A stretch of 6,224 bases of DNA from Halieaceae bacterium. Its GTDB lineage: Bacteria; Pseudomonadota; Gammaproteobacteria; Pseudomonadales; Halieaceae. Location of the stretch: positions 1 through 6,224 of the forward strand of contig JABJAS010000381.1 in assembly GCA_018666055.1 (NCBI GenBank). The letters run 5' to 3'. The notes beneath the pieces were generated by a model. That model ran no database searches and had not been told where the DNA came from. It was given only the letters and a program-made list of their open reading frames with translations. A program made the translations under genes and the position numbers. Positions 1 to 5,952 of the stretch are shown here, in pieces. Every line of letters begins with the position of its first letter. The first letter of the stretch is position 1.

Positions 1-2065
1 CCACTCGCTCCCTAAGGCTAAAACCACGGCCCTCACAGGTCCTTTGAAGCCCCTGAAATGCGCCGCGAACCGCGCTGTCGAGCGTTGCCTGTAGGGCTTT
101 ATCGCTGAGCTGATTCAGGTGCTTCTGGTCATCTACCTCTCGCCAAAATAGAAATAACGCCTCGTGAAGTAAAGCGCCACGCTCAGCACTTGAAAAGCCC
201 ATCACGGCAGTCGTTAGCGAGGTTGGTCGCAATCGATGTTTCACCAGAGCGCGAAACGGACAGGCCGCTTGATCTTTAATCAGTGAAGTGCCGCCCGCCC
301 GGTGTCCTTCCGGAACAGGCAGTGACCCTTCCAGTGGCATGGCTTCTACCGCCTGGTTTGCGTGCCAACGACCCCATAATGACGCCAACGCCCCACTTCC
401 AGTGGTTTCTGTGATGAGGCAGCTTGGCTTGGTCGGTAGGCCCGCATCGGATTCATGGTAAGTCATCATCAATGCTGTCGATCCAGCTCTCCAGATACCG
501 AGCATCTGGGTTGCCGCATCGTGCTGCGCTTGTTCATTCATTTCCGGGAGCCCCAGCACTTTCTGCAACGGCAACGGCAGAAAGGGCTCAATTCGACGCT
601 TGGCAGGAAAGGTGGATTGCTGGGCGCCACAGACCCACATTGCCGTGTACTGACCGCCCAGTGCTTCCAATGGCCCCATCACTTGTACGCTGTCATAAGG
701 CGTCTTGGGTTGAAACACAGCGTCGTTGAGTACTGCTCGCCACAGGGTGAGCGCTGAATCGAAGGTCTGATGCGGTAATGCTACGGCCAGATCAGCGAGT
801 GCATCTAAACTTGAGTCGAGTCGATCAAGTTGTTGGTACTCAATCGAGTCGAGTGACGATCTTGCCGGCCATTGCCAAATACCAAGCCGCTCGCGCAGCA
901 CCTCTGACCACTCGGTAAGGCTTTTGACGCCCAGTTGCTGGCGGCTTGAACGAAGGGTGCGCAGCGTTGTCGCCAACGTTGATTCTGGCATTACCATGAC
1001 ACTCATATGGAGTGTCGATTCCATCGATACCTCAGCGCTCCCCGTCTGAAACTGCTGGTCAATCAGTTTTAACGTCTGCTGCGGGTGCTCTTGGGAAAAG
1101 GGCAAAAAGGGTGATCGCAACAGCGCAAGCCAGTCGGCGCGACTCAGTGATCGACTCTCCCACTCGAGCGCGAGCAAAAGGTCTCGGTACATCGGGGTGG
1201 CACCCAGCGGCATGCCGGTTGAGAAATTGACGGGTAAGTCATTGTATTGTGTGTCTAAGCAGTCAAATTGCTCGCGCAATCGATATTCCAACTGATCGCG
1301 ATCTGCCTCAAGATCGAGTAATACAATTGCAGTGCGAGAGTGTGCCTGCTGACTGTTCTGATAGGCCCATTCAGCCGCTGCCGCCAGCTCGTCTTCCCTT
1401 GACGCAAAGGGGACGCCCGCCACTTCATCCTGTTGACGATATGGCGGTTCGATGACGGTGACCTGACAGAGGTGCTCGAGTGCGCGCTGGGGTAATGGCG
1501 CCAGTTTTGGCACGGCATACAGCCCAATCGATTCTTTTTTAAAGCCGCTCGTCGTCAGCAACTGCTGGTATGCGTCATACCGAGTCGTCGCAGCCAGCTG
1601 GGACAAGCGCTGCTCAAATTGTTGCGCCCATCTTGCAAAAACACTGCAATCCTCGTCGAACTGAAAATAGTGCCAAAGCCCATCCAAACGCTCCGCTTGG
1701 AATAGCAATAATCGATCCCGTGCGGTCTTTGCCCGACTCGCCGCCGCACGCGGGTGCATTAACGAAAACCCATGGCGCGTAGCGATGTCCTCTTTGATAA
1801 TCTGTTGCCATAACGCCAATTCTTGTTGATGCGATAGCAATCGCACGCTGGGCAAGTGCCCTAACTCAATGAACTCAGACCACATACCCTCGAGCCAACC
1901 ATCCAGCGCTTCGACGCGGGGCGTGATGACAACCGAACGGGTGCTTTGCTGCTGCGCTACCCAGGTTCGCGTGATGTCGCGAGCCAGCCGCTTCCCAGGC
2001 GTCAGTATTAACTGATGTTGTTCGAGGAACGGCAGAAATAAGGTGAGGTCTACAGCGGGAAGCAT
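1..2065 (-). CDS. AddB/RecB-nuclease-like probable DNA repair protein (C-terminus cut by window edge)
   Basis: The frame is open for 688 codons from ATG at 2065 down to the left edge. A TAG at 2069-2071 lies two codons upstream in the same frame, so no earlier start is possible. The protein resembles the ~900-residue 'probable DNA repair protein' family related to AddB (double-strand break repair by homologous recombination). Seen: an N-terminal LILTPGKRLARD segment (residues 19-30) where helicases carry Walker A, but with no GxxGxGK[ST] P-loop; a helicase-C-like block VMGPLEALGGQ...WVCG (462-480) followed by LPLPLQKVLGLPE (496-508); a CPFRALVKHRL block (602-612), like the conserved Cys region of AddB nucleases; and ERGALLHEAL (628-637), matching the first motif of RecB-type PD-(D/E)XK nucleases. 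The catalytic D and ExK motifs would lie beyond the edge. Inferred: an accessory end-processing subunit, perhaps paired with an AddA/UvrD-like helicase further left. No clear Shine-Dalgarno sequence precedes the start. The family call is firm; the biochemical role is inferred. Confidence 0.85.
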   Translation of the reverse strand, partial: MLPAVDLTLFLPFLEQHQLILTPGKRLARDITRTWVAQQQSTRSVVITPRVEALDGWLEGMWSEFIELGHLPSVRLLSHQQELALWQQIIKEDIATRHGFSLMHPRAAASRAKTARDRLLLFQAERLDGLWHYFQFDEDCSVFARWAQQFEQRLSQLAATTRYDAYQQLLTTSGFKKESIGLYAVPKLAPLPQRALEHLCQVTVIEPPYRQQDEVAGVPFASREDELAAAAEWAYQNSQQAHSRTAIVLLDLEADRDQLEYRLREQFDCLDTQYNDLPVNFSTGMPLGATPMYRDLLLALEWESRSLSRADWLALLRSPFLPFSQEHPQQTLKLIDQQFQTGSAEVSMESTLHMSVMVMPESTLATTLRTLRSSRQQLGVKSLTEWSEVLRERLGIWQWPARSSLDSIEYQQLDRLDSSLDALADLAVALPHQTFDSALTLWRAVLNDAVFQPKTPYDSVQVMGPLEALGGQYTAMWVCGAQQSTFPAKRRIEPFLPLPLQKVLGLPEMNEQAQHDAATQMLGIWRAGSTALMMTYHESDAGLPTKPSCLITETTGSGALASLWGRWHANQAVEAMPLEGSLPVPEGHRAGGTSLIKDQAACPFRALVKHRLRPTSLTTAVMGFSSAERGALLHEALFLFWREVDDQKHLNQLSDKALQATLDSAVRGAFQGLQRTCEGRGFSLRERV

Positions 2066-2129
2066 GCTCTATTGTATCCCACGTTGATCAGCCTTCGGAA
2101 AAGAACGCCTCATGACCCTAACCCGCTTA

Positions 2130-2184
2130 GTGCGCTGGTTTCGGGTCGGGGGGAGCGTCAGCAACTCTAAGGTAGCCAGCGCAC
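2130..2184. repeat. Perfect 9-bp inverted repeat in the gap downstream of nfuA
   Basis: GTGCGCTGG at 2130-2138 and CCAGCGCAC at 2176-2184 are perfect reverse complements separated by 37 nt. The surrounding gap (2066-2286) lies between nfuA and the repair gene, both on the minus strand, and I found no gene in it. A stem of this strength could form in the nfuA read-through transcript. It has no T-run after it on either strand, so it is not a classical intrinsic terminator. It could be a 3' stabilising structure, part of a small RNA, or chance. Confidence 0.4.
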
Positions 2185-2286
2185 GGCGCTCTTTTCGATT
2201 GAGGTGCAGAGGGAGCCAGTCACAGCAGCGCTCGTGTCCCAGTGAGAGAAACCCGCCTAGCCCCGCCCTTCACGATGGGAACAGCG

Positions 2287-2862
2287 CTAGTAGTAAGCCT
2301 GGCTGCGATCAGTGTGGTCTGTCGTGTCGCGCACGCCTGCCAACTGCGGTATTTGCTCCAGCAGCGTTTTTTCGACGCCGCCTTTAAGGGTCATATCGAC
2401 CGCACTGCACCCTTGGCATCCCCCACCAAAACGAAGCACCGCAAATTGATCATCGGTCACTTCAATCAGGGAGACCTCACCGCCGTGGGCCGCTAGAGAA
2501 GGATTAACTTCGTTGTACAGCACGTAATTAATCCTATCTTCGATTGGACTGTCATCGGATACGCGCGGCATTTTGGCATTAGGCGCTTTAATGGTGAGCT
2601 GACCTCCCATTTTGTCGGGAGAATAGTCGACCAGCGCATCTTCCAAGAACGGCACGCTGCGGCCCTGGAACCAGGCGGCAAAGGACTCGTAGGGCTGTTC
2701 AACATCCCCCTCTTCAATGTCGCCCTCGCGGCAGTAGGCGATACAGGTTTCTGCTCTTGGCGTTCCCGGTTCATTGATGAACACCCTCACGCCCAGCGCA
2801 TCCGATTGCTTAGACAGCAATTCCGCCAAATACGTTTGTGCCGACTCAGTGATCGTGATCAT
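2287..2862 (-). CDS. nfuA: Fe-S cluster biogenesis/carrier protein NfuA
   Basis: A cytosolic scaffold and carrier that receives a [4Fe-4S] cluster and hands it to client apoproteins, important under oxidative stress or iron limitation. The 191-aa product equals the E. coli protein in length. Residues 1 to about 95 form the degenerate A-type (IscA-like) domain, with Cys40 and Cys44 in a [12 protein letters not shown] segment. Residues of about 105-191 form the Nfu domain with GGGCQGCS, placing the cluster-ligating CXXC at Cys149 and Cys152, the positions used in E. coli NfuA. The ATG at 2862 is preceded by a GGTGGGG ribosome binding site. The gene has its own promoter, is divergent from the DUF2970/dehydratase pair, and lies 221 bp upstream of the repair gene on the same strand. 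Read-through into that gene is possible but not shown. Confidence 0.97.
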   Translation of the reverse strand: MITITESAQTYLAELLSKQSDALGVRVFINEPGTPRAETCIAYCREGDIEEGDVEQPYESFAAWFQGRSVPFLEDALVDYSPDKMGGQLTIKAPNAKMPRVSDDSPIEDRINYVLYNEVNPSLAAHGGEVSLIEVTDDQFAVLRFGGGCQGCSAVDMTLKGGVEKTLLEQIPQLAGVRDTTDHTDRSQAYY

Positions 2863-2866
2863 GCTT

Positions 2867-2873
2867 CCCCACC
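2867..2873 (-). promoter_or_regulatory. Ribosome binding site of nfuA
   Basis: On the minus strand GGTGGGG lies 4 nt before the ATG at 2862 and supports this start. It is purine-rich and close to the Shine-Dalgarno core, though spaced slightly short. Confidence 0.55.
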
Positions 2874-2879
2874 CTTTTT

Positions 2880-2894
2880 TATGGCCTAGCCATA
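2880..2894. repeat. Dyad TATGGC-CTA-GCCATA in the nfuA leader
   Basis: A perfect 6-bp dyad with a 3-nt centre sits just downstream of the predicted nfuA start site and upstream of its ribosome binding site. In RNA it could form a small hairpin followed by six A residues. In DNA it could be a repressor site at +1. No known regulator's consensus is recognised. Confidence 0.4.
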
Positions 2895-2901
2895 CACACG
2901 G

Positions 2902-2930
2902 ATAATAACGCGATAAACTAGGACTGCCAA
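2902..2930 (-). promoter_or_regulatory. Sigma-70 promoter of nfuA
   Basis: On the minus strand TTGGCA (2925-2930, 5 of 6 matches to TTGACA) is followed after exactly 17 bp by TATTAT (2902-2907, 5 of 6 matches to TATAAT). Transcription should begin near 2895, giving a leader of about 33 nt before the nfuA ATG. I do not recognise a clear IscR, Fur or OxyR operator overlapping it. Confidence 0.7.
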
Positions 2931-2954
2931 TTAAGCCAAACCCAAAAGCCAGTC

Positions 2955-2966
2955 GCAGGGCCCTGC
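2955..2966. repeat. 12-bp perfect palindrome GCAGGGCCCTGC
   Basis: An uninterrupted palindrome in the divergent intergenic region, upstream of the nfuA -35 box and 66 bp before the ATG of the DUF2970 gene. Its position suits an operator or activator site for the plus-strand pair. I could not find a convincing sigma-70 promoter for that pair, so the role is speculative. Confidence 0.3.
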
Positions 2967-3032
2967 TACCCGCGCACCGCAGAGCCCACCATTATGCTGC
3001 TTGCATCACCTCAGCGCCAGCCAGAGCCGTCC

Positions 3033-3293
3033 ATGACAGATCAAAAAACGAACGAACAAGCCAGCCAAAAAGACCCACCTGCAGCGTCAGCGGGCCAGCA
3101 ACCGACTGGCTCCCTCAGTTGGATTCAAACGATTCGCTCTGGGTTGCTGGCCGGGCTCGGCGTGCAAAGTAGCAGTAACCGCGAGCGAGACTTTCAGCAA
3201 GGCTCCGTCATGCGGTTTGTGACGGTTGGTGTGTGCCTCACTGCGATTTTTGTCTTGTCTTTACTGTTTTTGGTCAAGGCGCTGGTGAATTGA
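3033..3293 (+). CDS. DUF2970 family small membrane protein
   Basis: An 86-aa protein with a polar, disordered Q/S/P-rich N-terminus (residues 1-27) and a DUF2970 domain (about 28-86): SLSWIQTIRSGLLAGLGVQS, an RERDF segment at 50-54, and one hydrophobic helix at about 62-84 ending LVKALVN. The pattern of a short amphipathic stretch, GVQS, a charged xRDF and a C-terminal helix is typical of DUF2970, whose function is unknown. The likely topology is N-in with a single anchor at the inner membrane. I chose the ATG at 3033 because AGAG lies 6 nt upstream and the N-terminus then looks natural. An in-frame ATG at 2994 would add 13 residues (MLLASPQRQPEPS), with weaker support. Its TGA shares its last base with the ATG of the dehydratase gene, so translation of the two is probably coupled. 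Confidence 0.85.
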   Translation: MTDQKTNEQASQKDPPAASAGQQPTGSLSWIQTIRSGLLAGLGVQSSSNRERDFQQGSVMRFVTVGVCLTAIFVLSLLFLVKALVN

Positions 3294-4297
3294 TGCCGCT
3301 GACCGATTATGAGCAGTTGGTCAGTCATATCGAAGCGGCGCTCCCTGCCGTACACAAATTTGCTCCGCCTACCCCCATGCTGCGTCTTCCGCGCCTCGAT
3401 GCCCTCATTGGTGGCGCTGTTTTTCTCAAAGCGGAATGTTTACAGGCCACCGGATCATTCAAGGTTCGTGGGGCACTCAATGTGATGACGCCTCTCAAGC
3501 AACAACAGAGTGTTAATCATGTCGTTGCCTTCTCGTCGGGTAATCATGGTATTGGGGTCGCCTATGCAGCCAAGTGCCTGCAGATGCACGCCAGTGTCGT
3601 TGTTCCAAGCGATGCTCCGATCCGAAAAGTCGACCGCATTCGTTCGCTCGGTGCCAACATCATTTTTTACGATCGACACATTGAGAATCGTGAGCACATT
3701 GCTGAGGCGTTATGTCGTGACACCGGTGCCATGCTCGTCAAACCTTACGATGACTGGCGCACCATTGCGGGTCAGGGTACCTGCGGAGTAGAAGCGCACC
3801 GGCAGACCCGAGGCGCTATTGATAGCGCCATAATCTGCACTGGGGGCGGTGGTCTGATCGCGGGCATCGGCGCTTACTTGAAAGCCCAACGTGGCGATAC
3901 GACACTCTACAGTGCGGAACCCGAGGGATGGGATGACCACCGATTGTCCTTTGTGCACCGCCGTGCTGTGGCCGCCCCGGCCACTGGATCTAGCTGGTGC
4001 GACGGCCTGCTCGCCATGGCACCGGGCGAGGTGACCTTGCCAATCAATTTGCAACATAACGTCACAGGTCTGTGTGCTTCAGATCTGGCCATTGCCAATG
4101 CGATGCGCCTGATATGGGACAATTTTGGTATCGCACTCGAACCCAGTGGGGCCGTTGCCCTCGCCTGCCTTATGGGATCGCCGTCTTCATTTTCGGGGCA
4201 GCGGGTGCTGGTGACACTGACGGGCGGCAACGTCGACAGCGCCACTTTTGAATCAGCGCTGACGCTAGCTGGGCAGACCGCTCAGCCAGATCATTAA
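3293..4297 (+). CDS. PLP-dependent serine/threonine dehydratase or serine racemase-like enzyme
   Basis: A 334-aa fold-type II PLP enzyme with no C-terminal ACT regulatory domain, the size of catabolic threonine dehydratase TdcB or serine racemase rather than biosynthetic IlvA. Seen: GSFKVRGA with the Schiff-base lysine Lys57; SSGNHG (81-86); AGQGT (159-163); the phosphate-binding GGGGL (184-188); EPSGA (283-287); and TGGN (310-313). Ser82 occupies the place of the re-face Ser in SSGNHG of serine racemases, where TdcB/IlvA have Ala (SAGNHA). Glu209 and Asp215 align with two metal ligands of serine racemase. The product could be 2-oxobutanoate or pyruvate plus ammonia by dehydration, or D-serine by racemisation; sequence alone does not decide. 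I chose ATG 3293 because it overlaps the DUF2970 stop (TGATG), follows GGTGA, and gives an N-terminus like the family's. A longer in-frame start at 3233 would add 20 residues that are only a frame-shifted reading of the DUF2970 helix. Confidence 0.9.
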   Translation: MPLTDYEQLVSHIEAALPAVHKFAPPTPMLRLPRLDALIGGAVFLKAECLQATGSFKVRGALNVMTPLKQQQSVNHVVAFSSGNHGIGVAYAAKCLQMHASVVVPSDAPIRKVDRIRSLGANIIFYDRHIENREHIAEALCRDTGAMLVKPYDDWRTIAGQGTCGVEAHRQTRGAIDSAIICTGGGGLIAGIGAYLKAQRGDTTLYSAEPEGWDDHRLSFVHRRAVAAPATGSSWCDGLLAMAPGEVTLPINLQHNVTGLCASDLAIANAMRLIWDNFGIALEPSGAVALACLMGSPSSFSGQRVLVTLTGGNVDSATFESALTLAGQTAQPDH

Positions 4298-4375
4298 TGT
4301 TGCGAGTACCACGCAAATGACACCGGTTGCTGCAATAGCGTCCGCCACGCCGTCTTCCATATTGCTTTTAGACAT
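4265..4375 (-). CDS. 36-aa single-helix membrane microprotein (unrecognised)
   Basis: An ATG to TAG reading frame encodes MSKSNMEDGVADAIAATGVI (1-20) followed by a hydrophobic stretch ending WLSGLPS. It has a polar or acidic 12-residue head, one predicted membrane helix at about 13-31 and a very short tail. This small-protein architecture is convincing even though I do not recognise a family. The last 33 nt overlap the 3' end of the dehydratase gene on the opposite strand. The sequence AGGA lies 11 nt upstream of the ATG, a longer spacing than ideal, with AAAGAAA closer in. A plausible promoter lies about 100 bp upstream. Function unknown. The alternative is a chance frame in the antisense of an intergenic region. 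Confidence 0.6.
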   Translation of the reverse strand: MSKSNMEDGVADAIAATGVICVVLATLMIWLSGLPS

Positions 4376-4398
4376 ATTTCTTTGAATCCTGCTGTGCG

Positions 4399-4411
4399 CC
4401 AGTCAGACTGG
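4399..4411. repeat. 13-bp palindrome CCAGTC-A-GACTGG
   Basis: Perfect 6-bp arms around a single central base, inside the predicted leader of the 36-aa gene and 24 bp from its ATG. A one-base centre cannot form a normal RNA hairpin loop without opening pairs, so a DNA operator for a dimeric protein is the more natural reading. Function is unproven. Confidence 0.35.
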
Positions 4412-4436
4412 ACGACGATAAAAGTAAAGGTGCTGA

Positions 4437-4461
4437 CTGCCAACGATCACTCAACTGGCAG
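4437..4461 (-). repeat. Stem-loop CTGCCA/TGGCAG in the microprotein leader
   Basis: Perfect 6-bp arms at 4437-4442 and 4456-4461 with a 13-nt loop. It lies just downstream of the predicted transcription start near 4471, so it would sit at the 5' end of the leader RNA. Confidence 0.3.
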
Positions 4462-4477
4462 CGAACCGAAGGCGCGC

Positions 4478-4505
4478 ATTGTACCGATTATCCGGTCCCC
4501 TTCAA
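4478..4505 (-). promoter_or_regulatory. Probable sigma-70 promoter for the 36-aa gene
   Basis: On the minus strand TTGAAG (4500-4505, 4 of 6 matches to TTGACA) is followed after 16 bp by TACAAT (4478-4483, 5 of 6 matches to TATAAT). Transcription would start near 4471, giving a leader of about 95 nt to the ATG at 4375. No other minus-strand gene lies between, which supports the small gene being real. Confidence 0.5.
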
Positions 4506-4589
4506 ACGCGTTGTTTGCGCTTAACGATCATTATTTTGTCCGCTGGATATGCAACAATACTCGCTCTTAGCGCCGGTGGCCCTTGGGAC

Positions 4590-4602
4590 TCACTGCCAGT
4601 GA
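4590..4602. repeat. 13-bp palindrome TCACTG-C-CAGTGA
   Basis: Perfect 6-bp arms around one central base, about 55 bp before the antiporter start. It has the same geometry as the palindrome at 4399-4411. It is a candidate operator for the antiporter gene, with no recognised regulator. Confidence 0.35.
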
Positions 4603-4657
4603 CAACACTTTCCTCGGCGCGGTTTATTCACAGGCAGCGACATTGGATGACTAGGTG

Positions 4658-5824
4658 ATGGACACGGGAATTACCTTTACCTTTGCGGCGATTTTTTTGG
4701 GAGCCGCTGTTTTATCCTCCTTAGCGCTCTATGCGCGTCAGCCGATCATCATTGCCTATATCGCTTTGGGCATGGCACTAGGGCCGCATGGCTTTGGCTT
4801 GGTGACTGATATGGCGTTGGTATCGGGCGCTGGGCACGTGGGTATTATTCTGCTGCTATTTTTACTCGGGCTCGATATGAAGCCCGTGGCGCTGTGGAAT
4901 AGCCTCCGACAATCGACCCTCGTTGCCCTGTTGAGCACTGCGCTGTTTGCCGTCACCGGTTTTGGTGTCAGTCGGTTATTTGGGTTTGGTACGCAGGATG
5001 CTGTGCTGATTGGCGCAGCATTGATTTTCTCTTCGACGATCATTGGCATCAAATTGCTACCAACGACAGTCTTGCATCACCGTCACCTTGGGGAGCTAAT
5101 GATTGCGTTGCTATTGTTTCAAGATTTGATGGCCATCATTGTACTGGTGCTGATGGAGAGCACGGGGACAGACAACACCTCATGGCGGGCACTACTTGCC
5201 CCTCTGTTGACGCTGCCACTCTTAGGTTTTATTAGCTGGCTAAGCGTTAAAACGGTCTTGCTGGCGCTGATCAAGCGATTTGATCGCTATCATGAATATA
5301 TCTTTCTGCTCTCTATTGGCTGGTGCTTAGGCATGGCGGAGCTCGCTATTTGGCTTGGTCTGTCCGCCGAGATCGGTGCCTTCATAGCGGGTATTAGTAT
5401 TGCCAGTAGCCCTATTGCGCAATACATCGCCATCAGCCTGAAGCCTCTGCGGGACTTTTTTTTGGTGGTGTTCTTCTTCTCCGTGGGCAGCGGCTTGGAT
5501 ATGCAATTACTCCCCGCGATCGCCCTCCCCGCCGCCGCCATTGCGACCATCCTGCTGGTGCTGAAGCCGATCGTTTTCCAGTTCTTGGTAAAGGGTATTT
5601 GTGAGGAGCCCAAGCTGGCCTGGAACTTGGGCCTAAGATTGGGTCAATGCAGTGAATTTGCGCTATTAATCGCGTTTTTAGGAGTGTCTAAGGGGCTCCT
5701 GGGAGACGCGGCAGCGACATTGATTCAAGCGGTCACCATTATCACGCTACTGGTGTCATCGTATTTGGTGGTGCTTACGCTGCCCAACCCCATTGCCCTT
5801 AAGGCAGATTTGAGAAAGGACTGA
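4658..5824 (+). CDS. CPA2-family monovalent cation:proton antiporter, membrane domain only
   Basis: A 388-aa inner-membrane protein of the Na+/H+ exchanger fold (KefB/KefC-like CPA2 branch), expected to exchange K+ or Na+ for protons. It is hydrophobic nearly throughout, with about 11-13 segments. Family motifs: AYIALGMALGPHGFGLV (residues 33-49), LLLFLLGLDMKP (65-76), the ion-path LLFQDL with Gln155-Asp156, SAEIGAFIAGISIA (236-249), FFFSVGSGLDM (272-282) and RLGQCSEFAL (327-336). The QD pair is as in KefB/KefC, unlike the ND/DD pair of NhaA-type carriers. The protein ends about 14 residues after the last helix. The C-terminal RCK/TrkA-N domain of full-length Kef proteins (about 600 aa) is therefore absent, and nucleotide or glutathione gating is not encoded here. 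A GTG at 4655 directly before this ATG is an equal alternative; GGA at 4645-4647 could serve either. The in-frame TAG at 4652-4654 excludes earlier starts. It is a single-gene unit, convergent with etfA. Confidence 0.92.
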   Translation: MDTGITFTFAAIFLGAAVLSSLALYARQPIIIAYIALGMALGPHGFGLVTDMALVSGAGHVGIILLLFLLGLDMKPVALWNSLRQSTLVALLSTALFAVTGFGVSRLFGFGTQDAVLIGAALIFSSTIIGIKLLPTTVLHHRHLGELMIALLLFQDLMAIIVLVLMESTGTDNTSWRALLAPLLTLPLLGFISWLSVKTVLLALIKRFDRYHEYIFLLSIGWCLGMAELAIWLGLSAEIGAFIAGISIASSPIAQYIAISLKPLRDFFLVVFFFSVGSGLDMQLLPAIALPAAAIATILLVLKPIVFQFLVKGICEEPKLAWNLGLRLGQCSEFALLIAFLGVSKGLLGDAAATLIQAVTIITLLVSSYLVVLTLPNPIALKADLRKD

Positions 5825-5952
5825 ACACTGTCCGGGCCAGCCTGAATCAAGGCTATGCGCTGAGCGGGCGCTGGGGCAACGGCTCAAACCCAGCAACTGA
5901 CTAGCATTTGAATGGAGCAGAAAAAAACAGTGCAGTGCGGCGATGCGAAAGT

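Larger units (their letters stand above)
4376..4657. other. Divergent regulatory region between microprotein and antiporter genes
   Basis: About 280 bp with no convincing plus-strand gene; a 62-codon frame at 4382-4570 has no family resemblance or ribosome binding site. It holds the minus-strand promoter, a stem-loop and two odd-centred palindromes listed separately. The core CTGCCA/TGGCAG recurs: in both arms of the stem-loop 4437-4461 and again inside the palindrome at 4590-4602. I did not find a strong promoter for the antiporter. Confidence 0.5.

Noticed and set aside
424..1811. Several 60-100 codon frames on both strands
   Set aside because: They lie inside the continuous 688-codon repair-protein frame, have no family resemblance and low-complexity shadow composition.
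2073..2084. TACAAT -10-like box just upstream of the repair gene ATG
   Set aside because: There is no acceptable -35 at 16-18 bp, and it would give an almost leaderless transcript; support is too weak to list.
2069..2112. A 14-codon minus-strand frame (MRRSFPKADQRGIQ) ending two codons before the repair gene, a possible leader peptide
   Set aside because: There is no SD, no attenuator-like structure and no regulatory codon run; the length is within chance.
2112..2496. Plus-strand frames of 91 and 84 codons
   Set aside because: They run through the inverted-repeat gap and antisense to the nfuA Nfu domain, with no ribosome binding site and no recognisable protein.
3233..3292. Upstream in-frame start extending the dehydratase by 20 residues
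   Set aside because: The added residues are an out-of-frame reading of the DUF2970 helix and do not look like the family's N-terminus; the TGATG start fits better.
3455..4245. Minus- and plus-strand frames inside the dehydratase gene
   Set aside because: They are shadows of a gene with all family motifs intact.
4382..4570. 62-codon plus-strand frame before the antiporter
   Set aside because: It covers the minus-strand promoter and palindromes, and has no SD and no family resemblance.
4756..5613. Minus-strand frames of 98 and 107 codons inside the antiporter gene
   Set aside because: They are antisense shadows of a continuous membrane-protein frame.
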